From Gephyromycinifex aptenodytis (GTDB taxonomy: Bacteria; Actinomycetota; Actinomycetes; Actinomycetales; Dermatophilaceae), in the NCBI RefSeq assembly GCF_012277275.1, contig NZ_CP051155.1, forward strand, positions 1,116,001-1,180,000: DNA of 64,000 bases, read 5' to 3'. A model generated the notes under the pieces. It saw nothing but the letters and a program-made list of their open reading frames with translations, was not told the DNA's origin and searched no databases. This document shows, piece by piece, positions 17,474 through 26,213 of the stretch. A program made the translations under genes and the position numbers. The first letter of the stretch is position 1, and each line of letters begins with the position of its first letter.

Positions 17474-17513
17474 AGAACAGCCTCCGACCGAAAACCGGGT
17501 CGGAGGCTGTTCT
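17474..17513 (+). terminator. Bidirectional terminator between mrp and tatB
   Basis: A 16-bp perfect stem AGAACAGCCTCCGACC with its complement and an 8-nt A-rich loop, ending in TTCTTCTGTCT. It separates convergent genes. Confidence 0.85.
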
Positions 17514-17575
17514 TCTGTCTGCTCAGGCAGGTGACAACGGCGTCCCTGCGAGGGCGGGAGGTTCACGCCGCCCGA

Positions 17576-17935
17576 TCAGGTCGCTTCGTCGTCGAAAGGG
17601 GTGAGCTTGTTCGGGTCATACACGGCCCCACTGCGTGGACGGACCGGCTGGGCCGCGTGCGCGCCTGCGGAGGGCGCAGCATCCTCGTCCGGGTCCTCAA
17701 AGAGCGCTTCGCGCACAATGCGGCGCGGGTCGTACTGCCGCGGGTCGTAGGCCTTCCAGTCGATCTCGTCGAACTCGGGGCCGATCTGCTCGCGCAGCTG
17801 CCCCTTGGCCCCGTCTGCCATCTTCTTGACTTCACGTACTAGCCGACGCGCCTTAGCCAGGTAGTGAGGCAGCCGTTCGGGACCGATGACGACGAAAGCG
17901 ACGATGACGATGATCATGAACTCGGTGGGGTTCAT
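17576..17935 (-). CDS. tatB: Sec-independent translocase subunit TatB
   Basis: Membrane component of the twin-arginine translocase that, with TatC, recognises folded Tat substrates. The 119-residue protein has a short N-terminal membrane helix (about residues 5-20), the hallmark Gly-Pro-Glu-Arg-Leu-Pro hinge, an amphipathic helix with Arg/Lys (about 25-60), and a Pro/Ala-rich polar tail. The gene lies directly downstream of sigE on the same strand with a 148-bp gap. In mycobacteria and Streptomyces an anti-sigma gene and an HtrA-type protease gene occupy that gap; neither is here. AAAGGCGC precedes the ATG. TatA versus TatB is decided by the hinge, tail length and context. Confidence 0.9.
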   Translation of the reverse strand: MNPTEFMIIVIVAFVVIGPERLPHYLAKARRLVREVKKMADGAKGQLREQIGPEFDEIDWKAYDPRQYDPRRIVREALFEDPDEDAAPSAGAHAAQPVRPRSGAVYDPNKLTPFDDEAT

Positions 17936-18083
17936 ACGTCATGCGCCTTTCGACCGGGCAGCCTGTGATGCCGTCGCTGAGAAGAGCTTCTGCTCGGCGA
18001 CGCCAGGCCTATCTAAACACCCCGGACGAGTCATGGCGCAGCGGGTCCGTCGGCGCCGGCTCCAGCCCCAGCTGCAGGCAGGC

Positions 18084-18716
18084 TCAGCGGCTAGGCGCAA
18101 TGCGGGGAACCAGCGGCGCGACGGGCATCCGTGAGGCGCGAGAGCGCTGCGAGGTGGGTGCGCGGTGAGCCAGCGACTCACGCAGCAAGGCGCGGCCTCG
18201 GTGGATCCGGGACCGGACCGTGCCCAGTTTGACCCCCAGCACCTCCGAGATCTCCTCGTAGGAGAGCCCCTCGATGTCGCACAGCACCACCGCAGCGCGA
18301 AACTCCGGGGAGAGGGAGTCCAGAGCGCGCTGCACGTCGTCGTCGAAGTGGGTTTCGTCGTAGGCCTGCTCGGGGCCACTGCTGCGACTGGGCAGGCGAG
18401 CCGCGGCATCCTCGGAGAGGGCATCGAAGCGGATGCGTTGCTTACGGCGCATCCGATCCAGGAACAGGTTCGTCGTGATCCGGTGCAGCCAGCCCTCGAA
18501 GGTGCCGGGCTGGTAGCTGCCCAGGGAGCGGAAGACCCGAATGAAGACGTCGTGGGTGAGGTCCTCGGCGTCATAGGGATTGCCCGTCAGACGGTAGGCC
18601 AACCGATAAACCCGGGCGGAGTGCTCCTCGACGACCTCCTCCCATGAGGGCGGAGTCCACGAAGCGTCATCGACCTGCGGCGCCTGGTGAGTGTCGGTGA
18701 GCGGCTGGGTGGCCAC
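18084..18716 (-). CDS. sigE: ECF RNA polymerase sigma factor, SigE type
   Basis: Extracytoplasmic-function sigma factor of 210 residues. Region 2 (about residues 30-100) holds [11 protein letters not shown] and Gly-Trp-Leu-His-Arg-Ile-Thr-Thr-Asn; region 4 (about 130-182) holds Leu-Ser-Tyr-Glu-Glu-Ile and [10 protein letters not shown]. The O-methyltransferase on one side and tatB on the other match the mycobacterial sigE locus (Rv1220c-Rv1224), where SigE controls envelope and oxidative stress. The start is GTG with AAGGA upstream and TACTGT before that. No zinc-binding anti-sigma gene adjoins it, which is unusual for this group. The last 25 residues are a basic, poorly conserved tail. Confidence 0.93.
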   Translation of the reverse strand: MATQPLTDTHQAPQVDDASWTPPSWEEVVEEHSARVYRLAYRLTGNPYDAEDLTHDVFIRVFRSLGSYQPGTFEGWLHRITTNLFLDRMRRKQRIRFDALSEDAAARLPSRSSGPEQAYDETHFDDDVQRALDSLSPEFRAAVVLCDIEGLSYEEISEVLGVKLGTVRSRIHRGRALLRESLAHRAPTSQRSRASRMPVAPLVPRIAPSR

Positions 18717-18728
18717 GTGGTGTCCTTA

Positions 18729-18734
18729 ACAGTA
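18729..18734 (-). promoter_or_regulatory. Candidate -10 TACTGT of sigE
   Basis: TACTGT on the minus strand lies 12 nt before the GTG start, which would give a short leader containing the AAGGA ribosome site. No matching -35 is obvious. Confidence 0.35.
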
Positions 18735-18893
18735 GGGCGAGCCTGGTGGCCCCGGTGCGGGCGATTCTTCCCGGCCAAGCTGTGAGGACGCTGGGTATGC
18801 CTACGACCTTCGCAGGCTGCTTGAAAGCTGCCAGGCGGGCCGCAATACCCACGGATTGCCAAACTCGAGGACACCCGCAGGTAAGCGCCCCGC

Positions 18894-18899
18894 TAGGCT
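18894..18899 (+). promoter_or_regulatory. -10 hexamer TAGGCT, leaderless start of O-methyltransferase
   Basis: TAGGCT followed by 6 nt and the ATG at 18906, with no Shine-Dalgarno sequence. Confidence 0.6.
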
Positions 18900-18905
18900 G
18901 CCTGC

Positions 18906-19541
18906 ATGAGCGTGCAGAAGCCGGCCTCGTGGGCCTACACCGAGGATTTCCTCACCGAAGAGCCAGCACTGGAAGGGGCCCGGCGACGCGGCGAGGAACT
19001 CGGCTGCTCTCCGGTACTTCCTGGGGTGGGGGCTGCGTTGCGGCTGCTGGCCGCGACCAGCGCCGCCCACACCGTCGTCGAGATCGGCACCGGTGCCGGG
19101 GTGTCGGGGTTGTGGCTGCTACAAGGGATGCCCAGCGACGGGGTGCTGACCACGATCGACATCGAGGCCGCCCACCACCGGGCTGCCCGGGCATCCTTTG
19201 CAGCGGCGGGGATCGTGCCGCAGCGGACCCGCATCATCACCGGTCAAGCCCTGGACGTCCTGCCCCGTCTGGCCGACGGCGCCTACGACATGGTTGTCGT
19301 CGATGGCGACAAAAGCGAATACCCGCGCTACATCGAGCAGGCGCTACGGCTGCTGCGCATCGGTGGGGTACTCGCCGTGGACAACATGCTCTGGCATGAC
19401 CGGGTGGCCGACCCCGCTGCCCGCGACGAGACCACGACCACGCTTCGTGACCTCGGTAAGCACCTGCGCGACGACGAGCGTTTGCAAACCACGCTGCTGC
19501 CGGTCGGCGACGGACTGCTGGTCGCCATCCGCCGGGCCTGA
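18906..19541 (+). CDS. SAM-dependent O-methyltransferase (Methyltransf_3 family)
   Basis: Class I SAM-dependent methyltransferase of 211 residues, the COMT/CCoAOMT-like family. The SAM site Glu-Ile-Gly-Thr-Gly-Ala-Gly-Val-Ser is near residues 59-67, and Thr-Ile-Asp-Ile-Glu forms the acidic loop. Asp in Val-Val-Asp-Gly-Asp-Lys and the Asp-Asn-Met-Leu-Trp segment supply the metal-binding residues of the family. The substrate is unknown. The homologue in mycobacteria (Rv1220c) sits next to sigE in the same divergent arrangement. The upstream leaderless promoter fixes the start. It is monocistronic and ends before a strong hairpin. Confidence 0.88.
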   Translation: MSVQKPASWAYTEDFLTEEPALEGARRRGEELGCSPVLPGVGAALRLLAATSAAHTVVEIGTGAGVSGLWLLQGMPSDGVLTTIDIEAAHHRAARASFAAAGIVPQRTRIITGQALDVLPRLADGAYDMVVVDGDKSEYPRYIEQALRLLRIGGVLAVDNMLWHDRVADPAARDETTTTLRDLGKHLRDDERLQTTLLPVGDGLLVAIRRA

Positions 19542-19566
19542 GGGCTGCGGCGGCACCGGACGCGTC

Positions 19567-19599
19567 GAGCCCCCCGCGCCGTGCGGCAGCGGGGGGCTC
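19567..19599 (+). terminator. Bidirectional hairpin between O-methyltransferase and DUF3117 genes
   Basis: An 11-bp perfect stem GAGCCCCCCGC with its complement and an 11-nt loop sits between convergent stop codons. Confidence 0.8.
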
Positions 19600-19620
19600 G
19601 AATGACGTGAATCGACGGGA

Positions 19621-19800
19621 TCAGCGCGAAGGCACTCCGTCACAGCCGCTGATAGCGGCACCCAGATCGGCTGCCTCGTCCGGAGTCATCTCGACCACGA
19701 GACGACCACCGCCCTCGATGGGCATGCGCAGCACAATGCCGCGGCCCTCCTTGGTGACCTCCAGCGGACCGTCACCAGTCCTAGGCTTCATCGCGGCCAT
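19621..19800 (-). CDS. DUF3117 small conserved protein
   Basis: A 59-residue protein on the minus strand. It begins Met-Ala-Ala-Met-Lys-Pro-Arg-Thr-Gly-Asp-Gly-Pro-Leu-Glu and contains Gly-Arg-Gly-Ile-Val and Glu-Gly-Gly-Gly-Arg-Leu-Val-Val-Glu, matching the actinobacterial DUF3117 family (for example Rv1211). GAGG lies upstream of the ATG. Function is unknown; the family is almost universal in actinobacteria and always very short. The last seven residues, including a Cys, differ from what I recall for mycobacteria. Confidence 0.9.
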   Translation of the reverse strand: MAAMKPRTGDGPLEVTKEGRGIVLRMPIEGGGRLVVEMTPDEAADLGAAISGCDGVPSR

Positions 19801-19982
19801 GGGTAACCTCTTCCTCTTGCGCGGGGAGTGACGTGTGGCTCACCGAATCGGTTCACTTATGCAGCGATCGAGACGACGCAGACGCACATCTGCTCTCCCA
19901 TTATCGCCCGAGCGTGGGCCAGCGCGAAATCACCGCGCCTGTCGATGTCACCGATTGTTATGCGGGCCACGTGCACTGCGGA

Positions 19983-21323
19983 TCACGGCGGGGTGTCTGC
20001 GGGCGGCGTGAAGTGCCAGATCACCCCGACCCACCACACCTGAAGCACCAGGTTGATCAGCACCCCCAGGCCCATGATCACCCACAACCAGCGTCCGTTG
20101 CGCATCGCTGCGGTGGCCCCGCCGGGCCCTTCGCTGGGGCCGACCCCGGCGATCGGGAGCGGAGAACGCCAACCAGCCCCCAGCAGCACGACCGCGATCG
20201 GGAACTGGCACAACATGTAACGGAAGATGCTCGTGGAGGGGTCCAGCGAGGCGAACAAGTACAGCGAGTAGGCAAAGGACCACGCCCGTAGCTGGGGACC
20301 CAGAGCGCGGGCCCAGGGGCCCAGCACCAGAGCGAAGGTCAACACGGCCAAGAACGCCAGGGCCAGCGCCGCGTTGAGATCCGTACGAAGCCAGTAGTGG
20401 GCGGTATTCCACCACGGCCTGAAGGGTTCGATCTTGTCGTAGACCCGCCAGGCGGTCATGGTGTCCGGGTAGGCGCTGGGGATACCCGTGCCCCACCACG
20501 CGATCAGCGGCCAGATCAGCCCGGAGACCGCGCAGGCGACCAGCGCCGAGAACATCGCGATCCACTCCCCGGCACGGACCGGCTCCCGGCCCCGGCGTCG
20601 CCAGCGCACCCAAACACAGACCAGCCCCACGAACCCCAGGGGCAGCGCGATAGGTCGAGCGATACCAGTCAGGAGCGCGACCGCGCCGGCGGCCAACCAT
20701 CGCTCCTTGGACAGGAAATAGAGCACCAGACACAGCAGAACCATGGCCAGCGACTCGGTGTAGGCGACCTGGAGGACTGGGGCAGCCATAAAGGTCGACC
20801 ATAGGGTCACCCCGGCGATTGCCACCCTGGGACCGACCCGGTCCCGCAGCAGGATCGCGATCAGGACTGCGGCAACCGCCCCGAGCAGGAGCGCCAGCGT
20901 GGAGCCGACCAGGGCGAAACCGCCGCCGGTCAGGTACATCAGCCCCCGGGTCAGATAGGGAAAGAGCGGGTAGAAAGCCCACGGGTTCTGCCAGAGTCGA
21001 CCTGACTCGGCGTCGGCCGGCAGCACGGAGGGGTAGCCGTCCTCGACGATCTGGCGGTACCAGAACGAGTCCCACAAGACGGTCATCCGCAGATAGCCGT
21101 GCTCGTTCTCGAACCAGACCACGTCGGGCTGGTACATCCCCACGATGGTCAGGACGATGCCGGAGAACAACCGGCTCACGAAGTAGATGGCGAGCACGCC
21201 CAGCAGGAAAGCGCGCGGCCGGGTATACCAACGCGAACCGACGTTGCTCGCGATGCGGGCGGCTCGCGGCGGGCTCAGCACAGGTGATGTTGCCTGCGCC
21301 GGCCGTGTGGCCTCGCTCGTCAC
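19983..21323 (-). CDS. PIG-V-like mannosyltransferase, membrane protein
   Basis: Polytopic GT-C-type membrane protein of 446 residues with roughly ten hydrophobic helices (first about residues 38-60). The loop after helix 1 has Trp-Asp-Ser-Phe-Trp-Tyr-Arg-Gln-Ile-Val-Glu-Asp-Gly-Tyr-Pro, the Trp-Asp...Trp-Tyr...Gly-Tyr pattern of PIG-V/GPI mannosyltransferase 2-like enzymes; Asn-Pro-Trp-Ala-Phe-Tyr-Pro-Leu-Phe-Pro follows. Such enzymes use polyprenyl-phosphate mannose to glycosylate lipids or proteins at the outer membrane face. The acceptor here is unknown. It is flanked by the DUF3117 and DivIVA-like genes on the same strand with gaps above 170 bp, so it is probably transcribed alone. Confidence 0.82.
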   Translation of the reverse strand: MTSEATRPAQATSPVLSPPRAARIASNVGSRWYTRPRAFLLGVLAIYFVSRLFSGIVLTIVGMYQPDVVWFENEHGYLRMTVLWDSFWYRQIVEDGYPSVLPADAESGRLWQNPWAFYPLFPYLTRGLMYLTGGGFALVGSTLALLLGAVAAVLIAILLRDRVGPRVAIAGVTLWSTFMAAPVLQVAYTESLAMVLLCLVLYFLSKERWLAAGAVALLTGIARPIALPLGFVGLVCVWVRWRRRGREPVRAGEWIAMFSALVACAVSGLIWPLIAWWGTGIPSAYPDTMTAWRVYDKIEPFRPWWNTAHYWLRTDLNAALALAFLAVLTFALVLGPWARALGPQLRAWSFAYSLYLFASLDPSTSIFRYMLCQFPIAVVLLGAGWRSPLPIAGVGPSEGPGGATAAMRNGRWLWVIMGLGVLINLVLQVWWVGVIWHFTPPADTPP

Positions 21324-21499
21324 GCGCTACCCCCGCTCGATACGCAACCGCGCGAACGACATCCACTCCCAGGCCATAGCTGGCCACGCCCTCGCACGAT
21401 GGTCTCCTTCGTTTCACCTGACGCCGCACATGAGGCCTCGCCCACGCAGGGGGCCCGGCCGACCGGCGACCACCCTACCCGCGCCAGCGAGCTAACCGG

Positions 21500-21877
21500 T
21501 CAACCGCGTGGGCCCCACCCGGGAGGGGCCGGGAAGTCCCCGGCGCCTGCGCCCTCATCGTCCTCGTCGTTGACCTGGCCTGGATACCACGCCTGGGGCG
21601 CAGCGGAGGTTCCCGGCTGGCTCTCCAACTCGGCAAGGCGTTCATACAACCGGTCCAGCACGGCATCTACCTGATCCATCCGGTAGCCGCGCAGGCAGCG
21701 GTCGAAGCGCACCCCAGCCAGGCTGTCGCTGGTCACCGGGCCCGGCCCCAGCGGCAGTCCGCCGACGCTGGAGGCGGGTTGGGCCGCGTGCACCGACATT
21801 CCGCCGGTAAACCCGATCAGGAGCGCGGCAGCCACACCGATCACGACAACGATGGCCACAGCGATGAGGAGAATCAC
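21500..21877 (-). CDS. DivIVA-domain membrane-anchored protein
   Basis: Small protein of 125 residues with one N-terminal membrane helix (about residues 2-22) and a single DivIVA-type motif, Phe-Asp-Arg-Cys-Leu-Arg-Gly-Tyr-Arg-Met-Asp-Gln-Val-Asp (about residues 57-70), followed by a short coiled-coil helix and an acidic/Pro tail. Mycobacterial Rv1209 is a comparable protein in a comparable location. A role at the cell pole or septum is possible but unproven. I chose GTG at 21877 because the membrane helix begins directly after it; GACGAT lies 6 nt upstream, a leaderless-like spacing. Longer in-frame starts give a low-complexity Arg/Pro extension and are less likely. Confidence 0.75.
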   Translation of the reverse strand: MILLIAVAIVVVIGVAAALLIGFTGGMSVHAAQPASSVGGLPLGPGPVTSDSLAGVRFDRCLRGYRMDQVDAVLDRLYERLAELESQPGTSAAPQAWYPGQVNDEDDEGAGAGDFPAPPGWGPRG

Positions 21878-22106
21878 CCTCTGATCGTCGCATGCGGGCG
21901 CGTCGATCGTGGCGCACGCCCATACGTGGCTCGAACCGGGGCGCCTGCGGCCCAGGTAGGGTCGGCCACCCTCTGGTGAGAGTCCCCCCGGCGCCGGTGC
22001 GCACCGGCGCCACACCCGAGAAGTACCTGGGCCTGAGCCCCGCACACCCCGCGATGGCTACCAGCGCTCCCCGACGCTGCTCAGACTTGATCAGAGCTGT
22101 CGGCGA

Positions 22107-22850
22107 CTACTCGGGGCGGGCGGCTGCCCGTTCTTCGCGCGCGCTGCGGATGATCGCGACGGCTTCGTCGACATCGTCGGTCACATGGAGCAGGTCAAGG
22201 TCGCGAGCGTGGATGGTGCCCTCCGCAACGGCGCTGACCCGCAACCAGTCGATGAGCCCCGTCCAGTAGTCCGTTCCGATCAGGATGATCGGGAACGAGG
22301 TCACTTTCTGGGTCTGAACCAGGGTCAACGCCTCGAACAGTTCATCCAGGGTGCCGAACCCACCCGGCAGCACGATGAACCCCTCGGCGTACTTGACGAA
22401 CATCGTCTTGCGGATGAAGAAGTACCGGAAGTTGACCCCGACGTGCAGGTATTGGTTGAGGCCCTGCTCGAACGGCAGCTCGATCCCCAGACCGATGGAG
22501 GTGCCATGCGCGGCGACGGCACCCTTGTTGGCCGCCTCCATGATCCCCGGGCCGCCACCGGTGATGACGGCATATCCGGCACCGGCCAACGCCGCACCGA
22601 CGCGCTCGGCGATCTGGTAGCTGGGATGTTCGGGGCTGGTGCGGGCCGATCCGAAAACGCTGACCGCAGGCCCGATCTCCGCCAGGGCACCGAAACCCTC
22701 CACGAACTCAGCCTGAATGCGCATGACACGCCAGGGGTCGGTGTGCAGCCAGTCGGCATGGCCTCGGCTGTCGAGGAGGCGTTGATCAGTGGTCGTCTCG
22801 GGCACGTGCGAGCCGCGAAGGGTCACCGGTCCTCGCTGGTATGCAGTCAC
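22107..22850 (-). CDS. LOG-family nucleotide 5'-monophosphate phosphoribohydrolase
   Basis: Rossmann-fold enzyme of 247 residues in the LOG (lonely guy, TIGR00730) family, which releases a free base from cytokinin riboside or other nucleoside 5'-monophosphates. Both signatures are present: Gly-Gly-Gly-Pro-Gly-Ile-Met-Glu near residues 98-105 and Pro-Gly-Gly-Phe-Gly-Thr-Leu-Asp-Glu near residues 161-169. Mycobacterial Rv1205 is the positional counterpart. The start is GTG; a TAGCCT -10 lies 7 nt before it with no ribosome site. The oxyR gene on the same strand ends only 15 bp upstream, so this promoter lies inside the 3' end of oxyR. Confidence 0.92.
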   Translation of the reverse strand: MTAYQRGPVTLRGSHVPETTTDQRLLDSRGHADWLHTDPWRVMRIQAEFVEGFGALAEIGPAVSVFGSARTSPEHPSYQIAERVGAALAGAGYAVITGGGPGIMEAANKGAVAAHGTSIGLGIELPFEQGLNQYLHVGVNFRYFFIRKTMFVKYAEGFIVLPGGFGTLDELFEALTLVQTQKVTSFPIILIGTDYWTGLIDWLRVSAVAEGTIHARDLDLLHVTDDVDEAVAIIRSAREERAAARPE

Positions 22851-22857
22851 GGTTCCG

Positions 22858-22863
22858 AGGCTA
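22858..22863 (-). promoter_or_regulatory. -10 hexamer TAGCCT, leaderless start of LOG gene
   Basis: TAGCCT on the minus strand, 7 nt, then GTG at 22850. The hexamer straddles the gap before the oxyR stop codon (22866), so read-through from the oxyR operon is also possible. Confidence 0.5.
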
Positions 22864-22865
22864 CG

Positions 22866-23828
22866 TCACCGACGATTGCGGCTCTCTGCGACGTTGTGTG
22901 GAAGCCCTTGTGTCGGTTCACCGGCGGGCGTGACGAGGCCGCCGGGGACGCTGCGTAGCGATTCGGCAAGATCGGACATCAAGTCGCGGTAGACGCTGCC
23001 GCGGCGCCACAACAAACCTACGTCGCGGTACGGGGCGGAAGGGCCCAGCCTGCGCAGGGTGATGTCGTCATAGGCCGGAACCGGGGGGCTCACCGACAGC
23101 TCCGGCATCAACGTCACGCCGACCCCCGAGGCCACCATGTGGCGCAGCGTCTCCAAACTCGTGGCCCGGAAGCCGTCCCGCTCCCGCAGGCCAGCCGTGT
23201 GGCAGACCGCCAACGCCTGATCGCGTAGACAGTGTCCCTCCGCCAGCAGCAACAGGTCCGTCGAGCCCAGTTGGGCCAGGGTCAGCGGCGCGTCCTGCTG
23301 GGCGAGCGGGTGCGTGCGGGGCACCGCGAGCAGGAACTCTTCGCGGAACAGCGGCACGCTCTCCAGTGATTCGCTGGTTACCGGCAGCGCCAACACCGCA
23401 GCGTCCACCCGCCCGGAGTGCAGCTGGTCGAGCAGCTCTCCGGTTTTCTCCTCCACCAACAGCAGCTCCAGCTGGGGGAATCTGCTCCGCAGGGCCGGCA
23501 TGACATGCGGGAGCAGATAGGGGGCCAACGTAGGGAAGACCCCAAGGCGCAGTGTCCCCGAGCGAGGGTCACGGGCTTGGGTGGCGATGCTGCGGATGTC
23601 GTCGGCCTCCCCCAGCATGGCCCGAGCCCGCGCGACGACCTGATCACCGGTAGCGGTGAGCAGAACGCCGCGCGAACCCCGTTCGATGAGTTCCGCGCCC
23701 AGTTCGCCCTCGAGCTTTTTCAGTTGTGTCGACAGGGTCGGCTGACTGACGAAGCACGCTGCCGCCGCTCGGCCGAAGTGGCGGTGGTCGGCAAGTGCTA
23801 CCAGGTATTCGAGGTCGCGCAGGTTCAC
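22866..23828 (-). CDS. oxyR: Hydrogen peroxide-sensing LysR regulator OxyR
   Basis: LysR-type transcription factor of 320 residues. The N-terminal helix-turn-helix (residues 1-60) starts Asn-Leu-Arg-Asp-Leu-Glu-Tyr-Leu-Val-Ala and has Ser-Gln-Pro-Thr-Leu-Ser. The redox-sensing cysteines are both present as Cys200 and Cys209 in Gly-His-Cys-Leu-Arg-Asp-Gln-Ala-Leu-Ala-Val-Cys, almost the numbering of E. coli OxyR (199/208). The start is GTG with GGGAG upstream; it lies 13 bp after ahpF, so the regulator is last in the peroxide operon and probably controls its own expression. This differs from the divergent oxyR-ahpC arrangement of Streptomyces and mycobacteria. Confidence 0.95.
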   Translation of the reverse strand: MNLRDLEYLVALADHRHFGRAAAACFVSQPTLSTQLKKLEGELGAELIERGSRGVLLTATGDQVVARARAMLGEADDIRSIATQARDPRSGTLRLGVFPTLAPYLLPHVMPALRSRFPQLELLLVEEKTGELLDQLHSGRVDAAVLALPVTSESLESVPLFREEFLLAVPRTHPLAQQDAPLTLAQLGSTDLLLLAEGHCLRDQALAVCHTAGLRERDGFRATSLETLRHMVASGVGVTLMPELSVSPPVPAYDDITLRRLGPSAPYRDVGLLWRRGSVYRDLMSDLAESLRSVPGGLVTPAGEPTQGLPHNVAESRNRR

Positions 23829-23841
23829 GGATCTCCCGCTA

Positions 23842-25410
23842 TCAGGCCGGTGCGGAGGTGCGGATGATGTGATCGAAGGCCGACAGTGAGGCGGTGGCAC
23901 CAGCGCCGAGGGCCACGACGATCTGCTTGTACGGCGTGGTCGTCGCGTCTCCTGCAGCAAGGACACCCGGGATGCTGGTGTGGCCTGCCTCGTCGATGAC
24001 GACCTCGCCGCGTTCGCTCAGCTCGATCGCGCCCTTGAGCCACTCGGTGTTGGGCAGCAGACCGATCTGGACGAAGATGCCCTGAACGTCGAGCTCTTTG
24101 GCTTCGCCGGTCGCGCGGTCTTCGTACTTCAGGCCGGTGACAGCACTTCCGTCGCCGACGACCTCGGTGGTCTTAGCGCCCAGGATGATGTCGACATTGC
24201 TCAGGCTGCGCAGTTTGCGCTGCAGCACCTCATCGGCTCGCATCTGGTCGAGGAACTCGATGACCGTGACGTGCCCGACGACGCCGGCCAGGTCGATAGC
24301 GGCCTCGACCCCGGAGTTGCCACCGCCGATGACGGCGACGCTCTTGCCCTTGAACAGTGGACCGTCGCAGTGCGGGCAGAAGGTGACGCCCTTGTTGCGG
24401 TATTCCTGCTCCCCTGGCACGCCCATCGCACGCCAGCGGGCGCCGGGCGCGAGGATGACGCTCTTGGCGTTCAGCGAGGCGCCGTTGTCGAACTGCACCG
24501 TGTGCGTCCCACCGGTCTCGGCGGCGGGGATGAGCGCGGAGGCGCGGTGTCCCTTGAGCAGTTCGACGTCGTAGGCGTTGACGTGCTCCTCCAACTGCGC
24601 GGCCAGCTTGGGGCCCTCGGTGTACGGGACGGAGACAAGGTTCTCGATGGCCATCGTGTCCAATACCTGGCCGCCGAACCGCTCGGCCACCAGGCCGGTG
24701 CGAATACCCTTGCGTGCTGAATAGATCGCCGCTGAGGCACCGGCAGGCCCGCCGCCGACCACGAGCACCTCGTAGGTTTCCCGATCCTCGAGCTCGGCGG
24801 CGGCGCGGGCCTGGGAGCCCTCTTCGTCGAGCTTGGCGACGATGTCGGCGATGTCCATCCGACCCTGCCCGAACTCTTCACCGTTGAGGTAGACCGTGGG
24901 CACGGCGAGGATGTTGCGTTCCTTCACCTCGTCCTGGAAGGCGCCACCCTCGACAGCAGTGTGGCGGATATTGGGGTTGATGACGGCCATCGTGTTCAGC
25001 GCCTGCACCACGGCCGGGCAGTTCTGACAGGTCAGCGACATGTAGGTGACGAACTCGTACTCGCCAGGCAGGTTGCGCACCTGCTCGATGAGGGCTTCGT
25101 CTTCCTTGATGGTGTGCCCGCCTACGTGCAGCAGCGCCAGCACCAGCGAACTGAACTCGTGTCCGAGGGGGATACCGGCGAACCGGACGCTGATGTCCGT
25201 GCCGGGCCGGGTGACGGCGAAGGACGGCTTGCGCTCGTCCTGCCCCTCATAGGACGCGCTGACCTTCTCGGACAGCGCAGCGATCTCGTCCAGCAACTCC
25301 CGGGTCTGGGCAGACTTGTCGCCATCATCCAGGCTCGCGACGAGCTCGACGGGCTCTTTGAGCAGATCCAGGTAAGTGGTGAGTTGTCCGGTCAGGTCGG
25401 CATCGAGCAC
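23842..25410 (-). CDS. ahpF: Alkyl hydroperoxide reductase subunit F
   Basis: Flavoprotein disulfide reductase that uses NAD(P)H to regenerate AhpC. The 522-residue protein has the N-terminal tandem thioredoxin-fold domain with Cys128-Gln-Asn-Cys131, an FAD fold (Gly-Gly-Gly-Pro-Ala-Gly near 219-224), and the thioredoxin-reductase active site Cys345-Pro-His-Cys348. Cysteine positions and length nearly equal those of E. coli AhpF (521 residues, Cys129/132 and Cys345/348). The start is GTG at 25410 with AAGGA about 8 nt upstream; an in-frame extension reaching 25686 overlaps ahpC and is spurious. It is second in ahpC-ahpF-oxyR. Confidence 0.96.
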   Translation of the reverse strand: MLDADLTGQLTTYLDLLKEPVELVASLDDGDKSAQTRELLDEIAALSEKVSASYEGQDERKPSFAVTRPGTDISVRFAGIPLGHEFSSLVLALLHVGGHTIKEDEALIEQVRNLPGEYEFVTYMSLTCQNCPAVVQALNTMAVINPNIRHTAVEGGAFQDEVKERNILAVPTVYLNGEEFGQGRMDIADIVAKLDEEGSQARAAAELEDRETYEVLVVGGGPAGASAAIYSARKGIRTGLVAERFGGQVLDTMAIENLVSVPYTEGPKLAAQLEEHVNAYDVELLKGHRASALIPAAETGGTHTVQFDNGASLNAKSVILAPGARWRAMGVPGEQEYRNKGVTFCPHCDGPLFKGKSVAVIGGGNSGVEAAIDLAGVVGHVTVIEFLDQMRADEVLQRKLRSLSNVDIILGAKTTEVVGDGSAVTGLKYEDRATGEAKELDVQGIFVQIGLLPNTEWLKGAIELSERGEVVIDEAGHTSIPGVLAAGDATTTPYKQIVVALGAGATASLSAFDHIIRTSAPA

Positions 25411-25545
25411 GTTTCTATCCTTCGGTTCGTGAGCGACGCCTCGCGTCGCAGATGTATCGATGTGGCCGCGCTTCCTCATCGCGACAACGCGAGCAGGCGT
25501 AACCCCGGGGCGGCCGGTCCCAGCTGGTGGTGCACGGCGACCCGC

Positions 25546-25577
25546 GCCGATCGGGGCGATACGCCTCGCCGATCGGC
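25546..25577 (-). terminator. Intercistronic stem-loop between ahpC and ahpF
   Basis: Arms GCCGATCGGGGCGA and TCGCCGATCGGC pair with a 2-nt bulge across a 6-nt loop in the 206-bp gap. It may attenuate transcription or stabilise the ahpC message, giving more AhpC than AhpF. No T-tract follows. Confidence 0.4.
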
Positions 25578-25616
25578 ACGGGTCGAGATATGCGACGCGG
25601 TGTGCGCGCGGGTGAA

Positions 25617-26180
25617 TCAGATCTTGCCGACCAGGTCCAGACCCGGCTTGAGGGTGCCTTCGCCCTCTTCCCACTTGGCCGGGCAAACCTCGCCCGGGTG
25701 AGCGGCGACGTACTGAGCGGCCTTGACCTTGCGCATGAGCTCGGAGGCGGAGCGACCGATGCCCTCAGCGGTGACCTCGATGTACTGGATGGTGCCCTCG
25801 GGGTCGACGAGGAAGGTGGCGCGGTCGGCCAGACCTGCACCCTCACGCATGTTCTGGAAGTTGTTGGTGATGGCGCCGCTGGCGTCACCGAGCATGTAGT
25901 ACTTGATCTTGCCGATCGTCTCGGAGGCGTCGTGCCATGCCTTGTGGACGAAGTGGGTGTCGGTCGAGACGGAGTAGACCTCGACATCGAGCTTCTGCAG
26001 CTCTTCGTAGTAGTCGGCCAGGTCACCCAGCTCGGTGGGGCAGACGAAGGTGAAGTCGGCGGGGTAGAAGAAGAAGATCCCCCACTTGCCCTTGACGTCC
26101 TCGTCGGTGATGTCGACGAACTCACCGTCCTTGAAGGCGGTGGTGGAGAAGGGAAGGATCTGCGTGTTCATCAGGGACAT
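25617..26180 (-). CDS. ahpC: Peroxiredoxin, alkyl hydroperoxide reductase subunit C
   Basis: Typical 2-Cys peroxiredoxin of 187 residues that reduces hydrogen peroxide, organic hydroperoxides and peroxynitrite. The peroxidatic Cys47 lies in Phe-Val-Cys-Pro-Thr-Glu and the resolving Cys in Glu-Val-Cys-Pro-Ala-Lys-Trp near residue 166. Length and motif positions equal E. coli AhpC, and the overall sequence is much closer to the enterobacterial AhpC/AhpF type than to the AhpC/AhpD type of mycobacteria. GAGAGG lies upstream of the ATG. It heads ahpC-ahpF-oxyR. A candidate regulator palindrome lies 34-46 bp upstream of the start. Confidence 0.97.
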   Translation of the reverse strand: MSLMNTQILPFSTTAFKDGEFVDITDEDVKGKWGIFFFYPADFTFVCPTELGDLADYYEELQKLDVEVYSVSTDTHFVHKAWHDASETIGKIKYYMLGDASGAITNNFQNMREGAGLADRATFLVDPEGTIQYIEVTAEGIGRSASELMRKVKAAQYVAAHPGEVCPAKWEEGEGTLKPGLDLVGKI

Positions 26181-26213
26181 ACCCGGACTACCTCTCGGTT
26201 GGTGGGAACTACG

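Noticed and set aside
19948-21429. A 493-codon frame on the same strand as the PIG-V gene, in another reading frame
   Set aside because: It is Arg/Gly/Pro-rich and lacks membrane helices, whereas the chosen frame gives a clear polytopic protein with family motifs.
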